Positions 1-6,638 of a DNA stretch of 14,533 nucleotides are shown in pieces. Origin of the DNA: Deinococcus marmoris (lineage in GTDB: Bacteria > Deinococcota > Deinococci > Deinococcales > Deinococcaceae); NCBI RefSeq assembly GCF_001949125.1, contig NZ_MSTI01000053.1:1-14533 (forward strand), in the 5' to 3' direction. A model generated the notes under the pieces. It saw only the letters and a list, made by a program, of their open reading frames with translations, was not told the origin of the DNA and did not search any database. Within the stretch, counting starts at the first letter, position 1. Each line of letters begins with the position of its first letter. The translations under genes and the position numbers were made by a program.

Positions 1-298
1 CAACCAGGAGTTCCAGTCTGGGGCGCTGATGGGGCTGCTGTCGCCACTGATCCTGCAACGTCTGGAGAGCGTGTTGACGCATCACCCGGCAGAGCTGACG
101 GGTACTCCAGGTGGCGTGATTGAAAAAGCGGCTGAGCGCCGAGGGGGATTTGACGGTGGCCCGTTCCGGCAGAGGTCTGCCGGAACCATCAAGCAGCAGG
201 TCGAGGAAGACCTCGAAGGATTCCCGGTGTTGCTTGCGAGAAAAGCAAGGCAGAATGTCAGAATAAAGCCGTCTGGAGCGCGATTCTTTTGGGTACAC
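1..298 (-). CDS. IS4-like transposase, N-terminal part (runs off the window)
   Basis: About 99 codons are visible, starting at a possible GTG (298-296) and still open at the left edge. An in-frame TGA lies just upstream at 304-302, so this GTG or a later codon is the start. Readable pieces include SRKQHRESFEVFLDLLLDG, ATVKSPSALSRFFNHATWST and RQLCRVMRQHALQTLQDQW. These resemble the N-terminal DNA-binding part of IS4-type DDE transposases as I know them. The catalytic DDE core is outside the window. The C-terminal part of what is probably the same protein type is seen at 14215-14533. Start codon and completeness cannot be decided here. Confidence 0.65.
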   Translation of the reverse strand, partial: MYPKESRSRRLYSDILPCFSRKQHRESFEVFLDLLLDGSGRPLPERATVKSPSALSRFFNHATWSTRQLCRVMRQHALQTLQDQWRQQPHQRPRLELLV

Positions 299-342
299 AC
301 CTCACTATGGGGCCAAAAGTGCGTTCCAGACATCCTTTTCCA

Positions 343-361
343 AAACTGCAAGATGTCAGTT
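343..361. repeat. IS terminal inverted repeat, left copy
   Basis: AAACTGCAAGATGTCAGTT is the exact reverse complement of the sequence at 14198-14216. The match stops at both sides (bases 342 and 362 do not pair with 14217 and 14197), so 19 bp is the full perfect extent. It marks the junction between IS and unique sequence immediately upstream of the winged-helix regulator gene. Confidence 0.85.
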
Positions 362-373
362 AAGCTACGTGAA

Positions 374-1042
374 ATGGAACGGAAACCATCACGTAGGCCA
401 GAGGTGGGAGATGCGGACGATCCAGGGATCGTCCTTGATCCAGCAGCGGCCCGTCTGCTGCTCAATCCACAGGCGCGCATGGTCCTCGGACCGTTTTTTG
501 GCCGGGACGTGTCGGTGGGCGAGGCCGCTGCCGAACTGGGGCTGAAACCAAACACGCTGCTGAGGCAGGTGCAAGGGCTCGTGACCAGGGGGCTGCTGCG
601 GGTCAGTGTCCAGCAGCGCCGGGCTGGGCGGCCTATCAAGCGTTACCGCGTGACCCACGAACGGTTCTTCGTGCCGTTCTGGGCCACCGATGCCATCACC
701 CTGGAAGAACTGCTGATGGCCGCCGTGGAGGAACCCAACCGCCTGATCTCGCGCTCGGTGGCGCGGCTGTCCAGCGCCGAAACCTCGCGGCTGGGCTACC
801 TGATCACCCGGCGAGACTCTGGCCGGATTGCCCATGACCTGAGCCTAGACGGCCAGCGCTGCCTGACCCTGGAGGATCTGGAGCGCCCCTGGCTGCGCGA
901 GGGGCGGACACTGTACCTGACCCCTGAACGGGCACGCCTGTTTGTCCAGGAGCTATCGGGGCTGCTGGACCGTTATGGGGAGAAGGACGGCGAGGCCCAC
1001 CTGGCCTTCGTGGCTGTAGCCCCGTTGGGCGTGGGACGCTGA
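374..1042 (+). CDS. Winged helix-turn-helix transcriptional regulator
   Basis: A 222-residue protein with a winged-helix DNA-binding domain in its N-terminal half. The helix-turn-helix reads roughly VGEAAAELGLKPNTLLRQVQ. It is followed by a recognition and wing segment, GLLRVSVQQRRAGRPIKRYR. This layout is typical of ArsR-like or 'winged helix' regulators common in Deinococcus. The C-terminal half (from about FFVPFWATDAITLEELL) has no motif I can name. The ATG at 374 was chosen because the next upstream in-frame ATG (356) lies inside the IS terminal repeat and neither has a clear ribosome binding site. The gene begins 12 bases after the IS edge, so its native promoter, and possibly its first codons, have been removed. 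It converges on the dgo operon and has no evident link to it. Confidence 0.7.
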   Translation: MERKPSRRPEVGDADDPGIVLDPAAARLLLNPQARMVLGPFFGRDVSVGEAAAELGLKPNTLLRQVQGLVTRGLLRVSVQQRRAGRPIKRYRVTHERFFVPFWATDAITLEELLMAAVEEPNRLISRSVARLSSAETSRLGYLITRRDSGRIAHDLSLDGQRCLTLEDLERPWLREGRTLYLTPERARLFVQELSGLLDRYGEKDGEAHLAFVAVAPLGVGR

Positions 1043-1283
1043 TTCGCCCCCAATGGGGCCACAGCCTTATTGAGTGGGAGCGCAATTGAGCAACGTCATG
1101 AGGGAAGAGTTTTCGCTTGTGCTGTCGCTCGCGCTCCTCGGTGAACTGGGTCTAGGCCCCCGCAATCACCTGATAGAAAGGCCAGGGTGACGTGGACCTG
1201 CCGTTCAGGCCGACTGCTGCATCCCAGTTCAGGGAAGCGGTGGGGTTGCCCTGGCTTTTCATTTGCTTGGCTGGGACCCCACG
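1043..1283. other. Convergent intergenic region, possible weak terminators
   Basis: This is the gap between the stop of the rightward regulator and the stop of the leftward aldolase. Two small stem-loops sit where terminators would be expected. GCCCC/GGGGC (1046-1050 and 1055-1059, loop CAAT) lies just after the regulator. GTGGGGT/ACCCCAC (1240-1246 and 1276-1282) begins one base after the aldolase stop. Neither has a following T-run, so a Rho-independent terminator is not established. No convincing gene is seen. A 34-codon TTG-start reading frame at 1086-1190 could not be recognised. Confidence 0.4.
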
Positions 1284-1916
1284 TCAGGGCGAAACCAGCG
1301 CGATCAGCTCACGCGCCCGCAGGTCCAGAGCTGTCCAATCAGGCGTGTTCCAGTCCGCGCGCGTCAACGAGCCGCCGATGCCCGCGCCTACTGCGCCAGC
1401 CTGTATGAAGCCAGGAAGGTTCGACGCGTCCACACCGCCGACCACCAGGAGTTTCAGGTCTGGATACGGTCCCAGCAGGCTTTTCACGTAGCCCGCCCCC
1501 AAATCACCTGCTGGAAAAAGCTTGACGACCTCGCTGCCCTGCTCACGGGCCTGCATGATCTCGGTGGGCGTCATGGCACCGCTGATCAGGCCCAGACCAT
1601 GTTCAGCGGCATAGGCGTTCACCTGAGGCACCAGGTGGGGTGTCAGGACGAAGCCCGCTCCCGCCTGTCGCGCGGCCTCGGCCCGCTCCAGCGTGGTGAC
1701 CGTGCCTGCGCCCAGATGCATACCAGGCAGTCCCAGCGCCTGGATGGACCGCAGGCCAGGCTCACCATGCTCGTCGCTGAAGGCAACTTCCAGCAGCCGG
1801 ATGCCCGCTGCGTGGAGTTGGCGGGCCAGGACGGGGGCATGGACAGGAGGCACGCCGCGCAGAATGGCAATCAGACGATGACGCTCAATCAACGACGTCA
1901 GGTCGGGGCGGGTCAT
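1284..1916 (-). CDS. dgoA: 2-dehydro-3-deoxy-6-phosphogalactonate aldolase (KDPGal aldolase)
   Basis: A 210-residue class I aldolase of the KDPG/KDPGal (Eda/DgoA) family. It cleaves 2-dehydro-3-deoxy-6-phospho-D-galactonate to pyruvate and glyceraldehyde 3-phosphate in the cytoplasm. Visible signatures are LIAILRGV (15-22, with the conserved Arg20), LLEVAF with the catalytic Glu43, LGAGTV (68-73), FVLTPHL (89-95), and VVKLFPAG with the Schiff-base Lys132. Length fits the family. The ATG at 1916 was chosen because it overlaps the dgoK stop as ATGA; a longer reading from 1964 would lie inside dgoK. It is the last gene of the operon. KDPG and KDPGal aldolases look alike, so the galacto assignment rests on the neighbouring DgoD and DgoK. 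Confidence 0.9.
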   Translation of the reverse strand: MTRPDLTSLIERHRLIAILRGVPPVHAPVLARQLHAAGIRLLEVAFSDEHGEPGLRSIQALGLPGMHLGAGTVTTLERAEAARQAGAGFVLTPHLVPQVNAYAAEHGLGLISGAMTPTEIMQAREQGSEVVKLFPAGDLGAGYVKSLLGPYPDLKLLVVGGVDASNLPGFIQAGAVGAGIGGSLTRADWNTPDWTALDLRARELIALVSP

Positions 1917-2866
1917 GGCTGCGCCGGCCTGGAGGGCTGCGTTTGTCCGGCCAGGCCGCGCCACAGCTCATACAGCCGGGCCGCTCCTATGACGGCAGCC
2001 AGCGCCGAATGCGCCTCGGACGCGATCTGAGCCGGGAAGCCCTGTTCGGTCAGATACGCCATGAACGGCTGCGTGACGGTTGAGCGCCCGTAGAGAACCG
2101 TCGTGCGCTCTGGCCCGGCTTGCTCAATCCAGCGCAGGTTGCCCTCGGCCAGCGCACCGAGCAGCCAGGATGTGCCCTGCCCCGGCGTCACGCCGCGCAG
2201 CAGCCCGCCGATTCGCACCAGGAAGGCCGCGCGCGACAGCCCGTGCTGACGGGCTGCCTCCATCCCCTGCCGCCACCAGTGCTGATCCACATCCGAGAGT
2301 TCTACCGGATTTTGCGTGTTCGATTTCAAGATAGTTGCCCCGGTCATCGCATTCAGCAGCTCACCGTTGAGGTTGGTCAGCGATCCCTGAATGCCGTCGT
2401 CGTCCGTGTAGATCAGCTTGTCATGTGAGCCGAAGTGCAGGAAGTTGACCGGGCCGCGTAATCCCAGGATCTGCCGAAGGCCGGTAACCTCAGTTTCCTC
2501 GCCACGCATCACGTCTATGTCTTGCGTGCGAATGCCCGGAATGAAAAGGATGGGACCACAGCCCTCAATTTCGCGGGACACCAGGTGGCTGGCCAGCCGT
2601 GCGGTGCTGATTGGAGCCACCAGGTGCGGCACCTCATACAGTCCGGTAGGACTGGTCAGCATGCCGCAGGCCACCACTGCGTCCAGTGGGAAAACCTGCC
2701 GCGCTGCGCCGATCAATTCCTGGACGGCGGCCCGAAGGGCGTGACTGTGCCCATCAACTGCGCCTGTCCGGGCACCAACCAACACTGCCGTATCGAACTG
2801 TACTGACTGGCCGTCCCAGACTCTCAACCGGGTCTGCGTGGTGCCGCCGTCCAGAAACGCAATCAT
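1913..2866 (-). CDS. dgoK: 2-dehydro-3-deoxygalactonokinase
   Basis: A 317-residue member of the DGOK sugar-kinase family. It phosphorylates 2-dehydro-3-deoxy-D-galactonate at C6 with ATP, feeding the aldolase encoded next. Family landmarks are an N-terminal phosphate-binding segment LDGGTTQTRLRVW (5-17), FIPGI (108-112), DVMRGEET (118-125), and a TNLNGELL segment near 164-171. The family's GTH-x-KW segment appears as FGSHDKL (145-151), a mild variant. A strong ribosome binding site (GGGAGGAAAG) directly precedes the ATG at 2866. The stop overlaps the start of dgoA by four bases, so the two are translationally coupled. The function is confidently read from the DVMRGEET motif and the gene context. 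Confidence 0.92.
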   Translation of the reverse strand: MIAFLDGGTTQTRLRVWDGQSVQFDTAVLVGARTGAVDGHSHALRAAVQELIGAARQVFPLDAVVACGMLTSPTGLYEVPHLVAPISTARLASHLVSREIEGCGPILFIPGIRTQDIDVMRGEETEVTGLRQILGLRGPVNFLHFGSHDKLIYTDDDGIQGSLTNLNGELLNAMTGATILKSNTQNPVELSDVDQHWWRQGMEAARQHGLSRAAFLVRIGGLLRGVTPGQGTSWLLGALAEGNLRWIEQAGPERTTVLYGRSTVTQPFMAYLTEQGFPAQIASEAHSALAAVIGAARLYELWRGLAGQTQPSRPAQP

Positions 2867-2882
2867 CTTTCCTCCCTGCTGT

Positions 2883-3692
2883 TCAAAAACCGTCGGCGGT
2901 GTACAGGCGGGCGCTCAGACCCGCGTCGGCGGTGATGTCCACGCCGGTCAGGGCGCGGGCGTTGTCAGAAGCCAGAAAAGCCGCGAGCTGGCCAATCTCC
3001 TGCGGCGTGTTGATCCGGCCCGCCGGATGCAGGGCGTTCACGGCGCGTTCGGTTTCAGCCTCTCCCCGCTCGGCCAGCCAGCGGCGGTAGTGCGGCGTAT
3101 CGGTAAAGCCGGGACTCAGGGACAGCACCCGGATGCCGTGCGGCCCCAGGCTGAGCGCCATCGCCCTGGTCAGCGCGTTCACGCCGCCCTTGGCTGCCGC
3201 GTAGATTTCGCTGTGCGGCAGCGTGGCGAGCGCGTGGTTGGAACTGATGTGAATGATCACGCCGCCGCCCGCCTCTTTCATCACCCGTGCCGCCGCCTGC
3301 GAGGCGAAGAACAGGCCGCGCAAGTCCAGATTCATCAGCTTGTCCCAGTCGCTGGGCGTGACCTCGAACATGTCCTTGAATGTCGTGATTCCAGCGTTAT
3401 TGACCAGGATATCGAGTGCGCCGTAGCGCTCATGTGCGGTCTGCACGGCGCGGGCACTACTGGCTGGATCGGCCACATCCGTCTCGACGAAGGTGACATC
3501 CAGGCCAGCGGACGTCAGCGCCAGAGCGGCCCCCTGACCTGCCTCCACATTCAGTTCGGCCACCACCACCCGTGCCCCGGCCCATGCCAGCTCCCACGCG
3601 ATGCCCAGGCCAATACCCTGGCCCGCTCCAGTCACCATTGCCACCTTCCCGGCCAGCAGTGGAAGAGCCGATTCTGATGAAGTTCCGGCCAT
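2883..3692 (-). CDS. Short-chain dehydrogenase/reductase, candidate galactose 1-dehydrogenase
   Basis: A 269-residue classical SDR with a Rossmann fold. Motifs are TGAGQGIG (21-28) for dinucleotide binding, NNAG (98-101), Asn121, and catalytic Ser151, Tyr164 and Lys168 (YAAAK). The Ser-Tyr spacing of 13 is standard. Glu46 at the end of the second beta strand favours NAD+ over NADP+. The ATG at 3692 forms TGATG with the stop of the upstream MBL gene; a GTG start at 3704 is possible. The pathway lacks a step from galactose to galactonolactone, and SDRs catalyse this in known De Ley-Doudoroff pathways, so that role is inferred. Other aldoses such as D-fucose or L-arabinose, or a different polyol or keto acid, cannot be excluded. 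Confidence 0.85.
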   Translation of the reverse strand: MAGTSSESALPLLAGKVAMVTGAGQGIGLGIAWELAWAGARVVVAELNVEAGQGAALALTSAGLDVTFVETDVADPASSARAVQTAHERYGALDILVNNAGITTFKDMFEVTPSDWDKLMNLDLRGLFFASQAAARVMKEAGGGVIIHISSNHALATLPHSEIYAAAKGGVNALTRAMALSLGPHGIRVLSLSPGFTDTPHYRRWLAERGEAETERAVNALHPAGRINTPQEIGQLAAFLASDNARALTGVDITADAGLSARLYTADGF

Positions 3693-4642
3693 CACCGCAC
3701 CCACTGGAAGCGTTCAGGCGTTCCAGATGTCTGTGTCGCTAAGGACTTGTGGGCCAATCCCTTTTCCACCAGCGCGTCCAGATGGGCTGAGAGGGCATAC
3801 ATCAGATCGACTGGGGCGTTGAAAGTGCCAAAGCTGGTGGCGTGTTCCTCCATCAGTTCGCGCAGGGTTGCGCCGCCGGGCCGCTGAACGCCACGCTGGA
3901 CAGCGGCGTCTACCTCATGTACCCATCGGGTGCATTCATCTAGAAACGGAGCGATGCCACTTCCCTCCACCACTTCACGGTGCGCGAACATCAAACGTTC
4001 TGGCCGCAGTGCACGGACTCGCTCAATGGTATCCAGATAACCAGAAACCGTCACGTAACTGGGCGGGGCGTGCAGGGTGCCGTCCAGGGCGTATTCACCG
4101 TGGCCCAGCAGCGCGTCGCCCACATATAGGGTGCTTTCCTCGACGTGATGCAAGCCCAGGTGTCCGGCAGTGTGGCCGGGCAGGGCCATGACCTCCAGCG
4201 TGCCGCCGCCCAGGTCGATGGTGTCTCCGGGGTTCAGCACACTGTCCACAGGGGTTGCCCGGCCAGCCGTCTGCGCGATCCAGGTCTTGGTTTCCGGGTC
4301 ATAGCCAACGCCGTGTCTGGCCTCATAAGCCTCGTACCGCTGATGCATCAGGCGTTCAGGCTGCTCGATCATGGCACGGTCACCTGTCGGAGCATGTAAA
4401 TGCAGATGTGGACAGGTCAGCCGCAGGGCCGCGTCGCCGCCGCAGTGGTCACAGTCGGCGTGCGTGATCACGCAGTCGGTCAGTTGCTGCGGTTCCAGGT
4501 GCTCGGCGGCCAGACCCGGCAGCAGCACATCTTCCGGAGTATCGCTTAGGCCACTGTCAATTAGTAGCGTTCGTTTTGTGCCGCGCAATAGGTAGATGTA
4601 CACGGCCTTGGCGGTCTGTGCCTCGAATCTCGATACGATCAT
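3692..4642 (-). CDS. Metallo-beta-lactamase-fold hydrolase, candidate sugar lactonase
   Basis: A 316-residue MBL-fold protein without a signal peptide. Metal-site residues are visible: THADCDHCGGD gives His61, Asp63, Asp65 and His66 (an HxDxDH variant of HxHxDH). PGHTAGH supplies His157, LYVGDALL supplies Asp176, and MFAHRE supplies His221. The C-terminal 80 or so residues are helical and resemble the small extra domain of LACTB2-like hydrolases. ATG at 4642 was chosen, 20 bases after the dgoD stop; an upstream GTG-type extension would overlap dgoD. It lies between DgoD and the dehydrogenase, and no SMP-30-type lactonase is encoded in the window, so galactonolactone hydrolysis is a reasonable but unproven role. 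Other thioester or ester hydrolase activities are possible. Confidence 0.83.
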   Translation of the reverse strand: MIVSRFEAQTAKAVYIYLLRGTKRTLLIDSGLSDTPEDVLLPGLAAEHLEPQQLTDCVITHADCDHCGGDAALRLTCPHLHLHAPTGDRAMIEQPERLMHQRYEAYEARHGVGYDPETKTWIAQTAGRATPVDSVLNPGDTIDLGGGTLEVMALPGHTAGHLGLHHVEESTLYVGDALLGHGEYALDGTLHAPPSYVTVSGYLDTIERVRALRPERLMFAHREVVEGSGIAPFLDECTRWVHEVDAAVQRGVQRPGGATLRELMEEHATSFGTFNAPVDLMYALSAHLDALVEKGLAHKSLATQTSGTPERFQWVR

Positions 4643-4662
4643 GAATTCACCATTCGGCCCCA

Positions 4663-5859
4663 CTACCACTCTGCAAGGCTGCCGTCCTCGTGGCGCCACA
4701 CTGGATTGCGCCAGGCGTGTCCTACCTTTGCAGCGGCGCGCACCTTGCCCTCGTCGATCTGGATGCCCAGACCCGGCCCGGTCAACCGCCCGACGAAGCC
4801 CGCGCGGTACTCGAACACCGCAGGCTCTCGCAGGTACTCCAGGAGATCGCTGCCCTGGTTGTAATGGATGCCCAGGCTCTGCTCCTGAATAAAGGCGTTG
4901 GGCGTACAGAAATCTACTTGCAAGCTGGCCGCCAGCGCGATTGGTCCCAGCGGGCAGTGAATCGCCAGCGCCACGTCATGGGCCTCGGCCATCGCTGCGA
5001 TCTTGCGGGTTTCCAGAATGCCCCCAGCATGCGCCGTATCGGGCTGAACGATGTCCACATAGCCGTCCTTAAAGACCTGCTTAAAATCCCAGCGGGTGTA
5101 CAGACGCTCACCCAGGGCAATCGGCGTGCTGGTGTGGGCCACGATGTCGCGCAGCGCCTCGATGTTCTCCGAAAGAACGGGTTCCTCAATAAACATCAGC
5201 TTGAAGGCGTCCAGCTCACGGGCCAGCACCTTGGCCATGCCCCGGTGAACCCGTCCGTGGAAATCCACCCCGATCATGACCTCTGGCCCCACGGCCTCGC
5301 GAACGGCGGCGATGGTCTCGACGGCGGCACCGACCCGCGCGGGCGAGTCAATCCATTCCAACTTCTCGCAACCATTCATCTTCAGGGCTGTGAAGCCCCG
5401 ATTCACGCTGGCGACTGCCTCCTGCGCCACATCCCTGGGGGAGTCGCCCCCCACCCAGGAATACACACGCATGGCGTCGCGCACCGCGCCGCCCAGCAGG
5501 TCGTGGACCGGCACGTTCAGCGTCTTGCCCCGGATGTCCCACAGCGCCATCTCGATGCCGCTGATCGCGCTGGTCAGGATTGGGCCGCCCCGATAGAACC
5601 CGCCCCGGTAGAGGGTCTGCCACAGGTCCTCGATGCGGCTGGGGTCCTTGCCGATCAAGTACTCGGACAACTCCTCGACCGCCGCTTTGACGGTCGCGGC
5701 GCGGCCCTCGACGATGGGTTCGCCCCAGCCCTCGACGCCCTGCTCGGTGGTGATCTTGAGAAAGAGCCAGCGCGGCGCAACCAGAAACAGTTCCAGCGAG
5801 CGGATGCGGTCGGCGGGCCGGGGGGCCACCGCTGGACTGCCAGACAGCGTATGGGTCAT
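4663..5859 (-). CDS. dgoD: D-galactonate dehydratase
   Basis: A 398-residue enolase-superfamily enzyme, collinear with E. coli DgoD from about residue 18 to the end. It dehydrates D-galactonate to 2-dehydro-3-deoxy-D-galactonate with a Mg2+ ion. The amino half carries GWGEPIVEGRA (44-54) and FYRGGPILTSAI (88-99). The barrel carries metal ligands Asp199 (GVDFHGR), Glu225 (FIEEPV) and Glu251 (ALGERL). General acid/base residues are His201 and His301 (IHCPLGPIALAA). The protein ends with WRHEDGSLAEW, nearly the E. coli C-terminus. It has about 14 extra N-terminal residues; no Met lies nearer the homologous start. The ATG overlaps the regulator stop as ATGA, which supports this start. This is the most secure functional call in the window and anchors the pathway. 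Confidence 0.96.
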   Translation of the reverse strand: MTHTLSGSPAVAPRPADRIRSLELFLVAPRWLFLKITTEQGVEGWGEPIVEGRAATVKAAVEELSEYLIGKDPSRIEDLWQTLYRGGFYRGGPILTSAISGIEMALWDIRGKTLNVPVHDLLGGAVRDAMRVYSWVGGDSPRDVAQEAVASVNRGFTALKMNGCEKLEWIDSPARVGAAVETIAAVREAVGPEVMIGVDFHGRVHRGMAKVLARELDAFKLMFIEEPVLSENIEALRDIVAHTSTPIALGERLYTRWDFKQVFKDGYVDIVQPDTAHAGGILETRKIAAMAEAHDVALAIHCPLGPIALAASLQVDFCTPNAFIQEQSLGIHYNQGSDLLEYLREPAVFEYRAGFVGRLTGPGLGIQIDEGKVRAAAKVGHAWRNPVWRHEDGSLAEW

Positions 5860-6593
5860 GAAGTCTCTCCCTGTCGGTGGAGGGTGTCACGAATGTTGGT
5901 CTCGAACTGCTGGACGTGGTGGAGCATGGCCTGCTGCGCTCCCCCGACATCCTGGAGACGGACGGCCTGATACAGCTCATCATGGCCGCGAAGGCTGAGT
6001 TCCAGACCGCCACTGACGGACACAGTATAAAAGCGCCCGATCCGGGTGATTTCGGTGATGGGCCGCATGGCCTCGAACAGCAGGCGGTTCCTTGCAGCGC
6101 GGGCGATCAACTCGTGAAAGGCCAGATCGAGGTTGTTGTACTCGGCGGGATCGGGGTCACGAACATGTTCGCGCATCTGGGCCAGCAAGTCCGCGAGGCC
6201 CTGAACGTCCTCGTCCGTGCGCTTGCTGGCGGCCAGGCCAACGAGCTGGACCTCCAGGATGCGCCGTCCCTCCAGCAACTCGTCGAAGAGCGTGGGCGAC
6301 CGTCCAGCTTTGACCAGCTCGAACAGGACGACTGGATCGAGGTAACTCCACTGGTCTGGTGGCTCGACCCGCATGCCGCTGCCCTGCCGGACAGTGATGA
6401 TGCCCTTGTCATTCAGCGAGCGTACTGCCTCGCGAATGACGGTGCGGCTCACGCCAAATTCGGTGACCAGTTTGGGTTCGATGGGCAGCAGGTCGCCTGG
6501 TTTGTAGTGACCGCCCATCACGCGGGCCATCAGCTCGCGCGCCACGGCGGCGTGCAGAGGCTCGGGGCGGAGGTTCTGCTGGAGTGTGGTCAC
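5856..6593 (-). CDS. GntR/FadR-family transcriptional regulator, DgoR-like
   Basis: A 245-residue regulator. The N-terminal winged helix (about 12-80) contains LVTEFGVSRTVIREAVRSL (42-60) and the wing TVRQGSGMRV (67-76). The C-terminal FCD ligand domain is all-helical, with putative metal ligands Asp156 and His160 (LDLAFHELI), His204 (GHDELYQ) and His226. The E. coli galactonate regulator DgoR has this architecture, so control of this operon by galactonate or a related intermediate is the likely role. The start is a GTG at 6593 with an AAGGAG ribosome binding site. It sits mid-operon, 45 bases after the GH2 gene and overlapping dgoD by 4, so it is transcribed with its targets. The palindrome at 12687-12711 is its best candidate operator. 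Confidence 0.9.
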   Translation of the reverse strand: MTTLQQNLRPEPLHAAVARELMARVMGGHYKPGDLLPIEPKLVTEFGVSRTVIREAVRSLNDKGIITVRQGSGMRVEPPDQWSYLDPVVLFELVKAGRSPTLFDELLEGRRILEVQLVGLAASKRTDEDVQGLADLLAQMREHVRDPDPAEYNNLDLAFHELIARAARNRLLFEAMRPITEITRIGRFYTVSVSGGLELSLRGHDELYQAVRLQDVGGAQQAMLHHVQQFETNIRDTLHRQGETS

Positions 6594-6638
6594 AAAGCTC
6601 CTTCAATGGACAGCGGCGCAAACAAAACATGAGGCGGG

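Larger units (their letters stand above)
1..361 (-). mobile_element. IS4-like insertion sequence, transposase-5' end, partial
   Basis: This is the start-side end of an insertion sequence that continues beyond the left edge. The outer boundary is a 19-bp terminal repeat at 343-361, which recurs exactly in inverted form at 14198-14216. Reading inward on the minus strand, a short leader is followed by a frame encoding an IS4-style transposase N-terminus that is still open at position 1. The right-hand fragment carries the opposite (stop-side) end in the same orientation. The bases outside the two repeats (aagctac after 361, tcgctc before 14198) show no target-site duplication. The IS4 assignment is recognition by eye, not a database match. 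Confidence 0.72.

Noticed and set aside
29..373. N-terminal extension of the winged-helix regulator into the IS
   Set aside because: The extra 115 codons are antisense to the transposase N-terminus and have no regulator-like sequence; the frame is open only by chance.
1086..1190. A 34-codon TTG-start small frame after the regulator gene
   Set aside because: A GGGAG lies upstream, but the product has no recognisable feature and could be chance; not enough to call a gene.
1240..1282. Inverted repeat GTGGGGT/ACCCCAC after the aldolase as an intrinsic terminator
   Set aside because: The stem is only 7 bp with a 29-base loop and there is no T-run on the minus strand; noted only as a possibility in the intergenic entry.
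4690..5970. A 426-codon open frame on the plus strand opposite dgoD
   Set aside because: It is a high-GC antisense shadow: no domain, no ribosome binding site, and it lies fully across the confidently identified dgoD and regulator.
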